A stretch of DNA of 64,000 nt from Manis javanica. Its lineage: Eukaryota; Chordata; Mammalia; Pholidota; Manidae. The notes below the pieces were generated by a model. It saw nothing but the letters and a program-made list of their open reading frames with translations. It searched no databases and had not been told where the DNA came from. The position numbers and the translations under genes are program-made. The stretch lies in contig NC_133157.1 of NCBI RefSeq assembly GCF_040802235.1, forward strand, positions 89,390,001 through 89,454,000, given 5' to 3'. Shown here piece after piece: positions 60,946 through 64,000 of the stretch (position 1 is the stretch's first letter; each line of letters starts with the position of its first letter).

Positions 60946-61263
60946 AGCTGACCCTTAAACTACAGGGGTTTGGACTACATGAGTCCATTTATATGTGAAT
61001 TTTTTTCAATAAATATATTGGAAAGTTTTTTTGGAGATTTGCACAATTTGAAAACATTTCTCTAGTTTACTTTACAGCAAGAATACAGTAAGTAATACAT
61101 ATACTAAGTGTGTTAATTGACTGTTAATGTTATTGGTAAGGTTTCCAGTGAACAGCAGGCTATTAGCAGTTATGCTTTTGAGGAGTCACAAGCTGTATGT
61201 GGATTTTCTGCTGGCCCTGGGGCTTTGGCAAGCCAAATCCTGCATTGTTCAGAGGTCAACTGT
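60946..61263. mobile_element. Tigger-like (TcMar) DNA transposon, non-autonomous
   Basis: The ends AGCTGACCCTTAAACTACAG and GTTCAGAGGTCAACTGT are inverted repeats of each other, flanked by TA. GTCCATTTATATGTGAATTT and AACAGCAGGCTATTAGCAGT inside agree with MER2/Tigger-derived elements. No transposase remains. Confidence 0.75.
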
Positions 61264-63228
61264 AGTTGGAAGAGGGACTGAGAGAAAGTGAGGCTGCCAA
61301 AGCCACTGTCCCTCCCATTTTTCCTGCCTGCTCCAGACACCTGCCACTGCTTGGGGCGGAGGCGGGTGGCAGCTGCCGAATGGGGACTCAGAATGGGCCA
61401 GGGCCCTTGGGAATAAATCCTGCTGCAGAAGGGAAGCCAGGTGGCTGCGTGTGAGGAAGACTACTGCTTAGCAAAGCAAGCAGGAGAGAGAGCCTGCTGC
61501 TGCAGCCTTCTGCCAGCTCCTCAAAATGCCATCTCCACCTCAGCTTTCTGCTGGAGCTGGACCCCACCTGACTTGGATACATCAGTGCGTCAGCGCAGAC
61601 AGCACTGGGGGTTGTGGTCTTCCGTGAGCTACGGGTGATTCCTTTGCCTTGGATACCAGAGGTGTGACTTGTGCAAACGAAGAAGAACCCAGGGGAACAT
61701 TTTTATTCCCTGGGAAACTACAGCCACACGTTCTTAAATGTACTTTATCTGAAGTCTTTTCAGAGCTTTATCTCAACTGAATGTTTGGGCTTAGGGTAAA
61801 GCTCTACTCATTTTAACATTGCCTGTTGGATTTACACAGTACTCAGAACCTTCTCTAAAGTTCCAGAGAGAGACAGAAGTGCAGACCAAGAGTCGTACAT
61901 GCTTTCTACAGATGGCTTCTAACTTGCACCACATTACCACCCTCAAACAATTTAGTTTTGAATGGAGATTCTTTTCAATTCATCTCCATTGGGAGAAAAA
62001 GCCCAGTGACAACGATGATAAGCAATGATTAAAATTTAGTTAGGACAAGTGTCATAGTATACCTACGCAATTCTTTACATCTTAACTATAAATCTTCTTG
62101 TTTCATTGTGAATATATGGTGAATTGTGCTTCCATTTTTACTGATCTTTTAATCAAGATTTAAAAGTGTTCAGTGTCTTGTGTCTCATAGAGTTTGGCAT
62201 AGTTAGACCTTTAACAGCTTCAGTCCAGACACAATCAGTGAAAAATAATCCCAAAGGGCAGATTGGACACCCCTGATCGCCACCACTTCACTCTAACTTT
62301 TTGAAGTCCTTTAAAACATGTTTACATCTCATCTTCTATGTCTGCCCCACGCACAAAAAAAGGACTTGTATCCTGTGTCTTGGTTGTGAATTGTGCTCTT
62401 TTTTCTCTATGACTCTCTCAACCTATAAAGTTGTGTTCCTTAAGAGGAAGGAGTTAACACAGGTATTCCCCCTATTCGGACCTATAACAAAACCAGACTG
62501 CACTGGGTAAAAACAGCTTGAACTGACATAGTTCAAAAAAGCCACAGAAGCCAAAGAACAAAGAAAGACACTCTGGCTCAGTAAATAGGATGATCAGTCA
62601 TTCTGTAGCTGAGGGGAATTAGAGCAGCAAGTGGAGCAGCCAGGGTGCAAAACTGCTGGAGGGGCTCCCTCTTGGCCCCCTGCATGGAGTGAGCGCCTCT
62701 GGCAACTGGACCCCCTGGGTGCCTCACTTGCTGCACCCTCGTCCTGGCTATATTCTGGAAGAAATGTAAATTAAGGAAAGGCAATAAGATACCTATGAAC
62801 AGAAATTATTTCTGTGTTCTACAATTTTCCATAACCACAAAGTAACTTTTCAATATTTCATCACCAGCAGTGTTGCCCACTTATAATGATAATGCAGAAA
62901 AATCCCATTTTCCCAGGGAATGAAGATACCACAACCGTGTTGACATGGTTGGAGTACGGATGGAATGGTTGGCTGTACATCCCAATTTCAGGGGGCACTG
63001 TGAGATAACATGTCCAGGCTGTGGTTTGGGAAATGCTGTAGCCTGGATATGCACTAAGTGTGTGTCCTTCGGCTTCATTATTAATTGCTCTCCACTAGTA
63101 GGAAAGTACATCAAGTCAATGTGGACATAAGTAATACTCCCAGAGTTTCAGAGGAGGATTGGGACTATACAAAATGATTCAGTTCAACCATTCTTGCGCA
63201 GTAAGACACCAGGTGGGACACAGGATAC
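61264..63228. other. Intergenic DNA, nothing recognised
   Basis: No exon, SINE or LTR was recognised. Short open frames only. Confidence 0.4.
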
Positions 63229-63654
63229 TGTTAGGTGGGGGAAAGGAAAAAAAAGGACATGCAAACAGAACAGAGAGATGCCATAGGGGGAGAACAGACC
63301 AGACCCCAAAGTCCATGCCTTATATGGAAAGGGGATAGCTCTTCCTGAATTCCATCCTTCTGTTGTGCCAACTAAGACCCAGATGTCAGCCTCCTCCCTC
63401 TTGGAAGGAAAAAAAGTTTCTAGTTGCCTATTATGTCACCTTTAGCCAATCATACCTCTCCACACCCCCTAGGAGAGATTGCCCACTCCTCCCCCTCCTA
63501 ATCCCTTATAAGCCCCCCACCTCCCTGACCAGGTGTGACTTCCCTGGCCTGTGACAGGAAGGCCAAGGAACCTCACATGGGGGTATTCAAATAAACTACC
63601 TGGCCCTTTGTTGCCTCTCTTCACCTGCTTATCTCGGCTAAAATTTATCTTACA
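63229..63654 (+). mobile_element. 5' LTR of an endogenous retrovirus
   Basis: Runs from TGTTAGGTGGGGGAAAGG to TTTATCTTACA (TG...CA, about 426 bp). U3 has a CCAATCA box near 63447, a TATA-type CTTATAAGCC near 63505 and AATAAA near 63588. A primer binding site follows within two bases, so this is the 5' LTR of a provirus extending beyond the window. The 3' LTR cannot be compared here. Confidence 0.8.
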
Positions 63655-63656
63655 TT

Positions 63657-63674
63657 TGGTGCCAAAACGCCGGG
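63657..63674 (+). other. Primer binding site of the 3'-edge provirus
   Basis: TGGTGCCAAAACGCCGGG follows the LTR after TT. The TGG start and position are right for a tRNA primer. I could not assign the tRNA with confidence; the site resembles TGGTGCCGAAACCCGGG sites of class I elements with changes. Confidence 0.65.
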
Positions 63675-64000
63675 AAGGAGTGTGAGCGTGCGGCCCTGAC
63701 CGGCCACGGGTAGCCCCGCCCCCTCCCTCCCTGACCCAGGACCTCAGCCTGCTCTCCGCTGCATGGACTATTTTACGGTGAGTCCCTCAGTTTCCCACGG
63801 CCTGTTTCCCTCCCTAACTCTGTTTCACCTGGTCCATTAGAAATCGTACAGACATCCAGGTGGCCCACCCTCTGCAGGCATCTGGCCTGCCCCTGGCCCT
63901 GCGGTATGGGAGATGTCCCTACCCTAGGACCCAGGATGTCTGCAGGCATCCGGCCCGCCCCAGGCCCTGTGGTTGCGGAGACGTCCCTTACCCAGGCCCC
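63675..64000 (+). mobile_element. Proviral leader with splice donor and direct repeat
   Basis: The untranslated leader is CG-rich. TTTTACG/GTGAGT at 63777-63778 is a strong candidate for the major splice donor. Two copies of a 68-bp unit begin TCTGCAGGCATC at 63871 and 63939, so a small tandem repeat lies before gag. No gag start is reached. Confidence 0.55.

Overview
This is non-coding, repeat-dominated DNA from a placental mammal. There are no operons or compact genes. The content is LINE-1 copies, retroviral LTRs, MIR/L2 relics, microsatellites and three recognisable exons of a split nuclear gene. I see no Alu, rodent B1/B2, carnivore tRNA-Lys SINE or ruminant BovB. The young L1s carry a distinctive 3' end that I associate from memory with pangolin (Manis) genomes; the species is an inference, not something the sequence proves.

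Layout. 1-290: old L1 3' UTR. 443-2532: a GC-rich minisatellite with a period near 91 bp. 2533-5250: unique DNA with a CpG-rich patch holding an RFX X-box. 5252-6045: two LTR relics. 6103-9191: internally deleted L1 (minus strand, called L1-A). 9205-12430: mostly unique, with one MaLR LTR. 12440-13455: first two exons of a SPATA31-like gene, start codon lost. 16650-23000: remains of a betaretrovirus-like provirus (minus strand) with a Lys-type primer binding site, interrupted by a 5'-truncated L1 (L1-B). 23058-31042: near full-length L1 (L1-C, minus). 31063-33245: older L1. 36887-48348: full-length L1 (L1-D) with two more truncated units stacked in its poly(A) tail. 51501-59228: another full-length L1 (L1-E). 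60946-61263: Tigger-like DNA transposon. 63229-end: 5' LTR, primer binding site and leader of an endogenous retrovirus that runs out of the window.

The main discovery is that the youngest L1s (C, D, E and two truncated copies) do not end at the usual L1 poly(A). Each continues without a break into about 1.5-1.8 kb of endogenous-retrovirus sequence: the transmembrane part of a betaretrovirus-like env, then non-coding DNA ending in an AATAAA and a new poly(A). L1-A and the fragment at 35620-35850 end at the ordinary place, so the extra piece is a derived feature. Copies truncated inside ORF2, or inside the tail itself, share the same 3' end, so the chimera is copied as one unit. I read it as an L1 lineage that permanently acquired a retroviral env/LTR 3' end by read-through (3' transduction). 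L1-E seems to have added a second transduction.

The host gene is MIPEP (mitochondrial intermediate peptidase), minus strand: exon 1 at 59886-60044 in a CpG island, exon 2 at 49148-49318, exon 3 at 34227-34315. It carries four separate lesions (ATG to ACG, a nonsense codon, a frameshift, a lost splice donor), and no later exon was recognised. It is therefore a decayed intron-bearing copy. L1-E sits in its first intron and the L1-D array in its second, both antisense to it.
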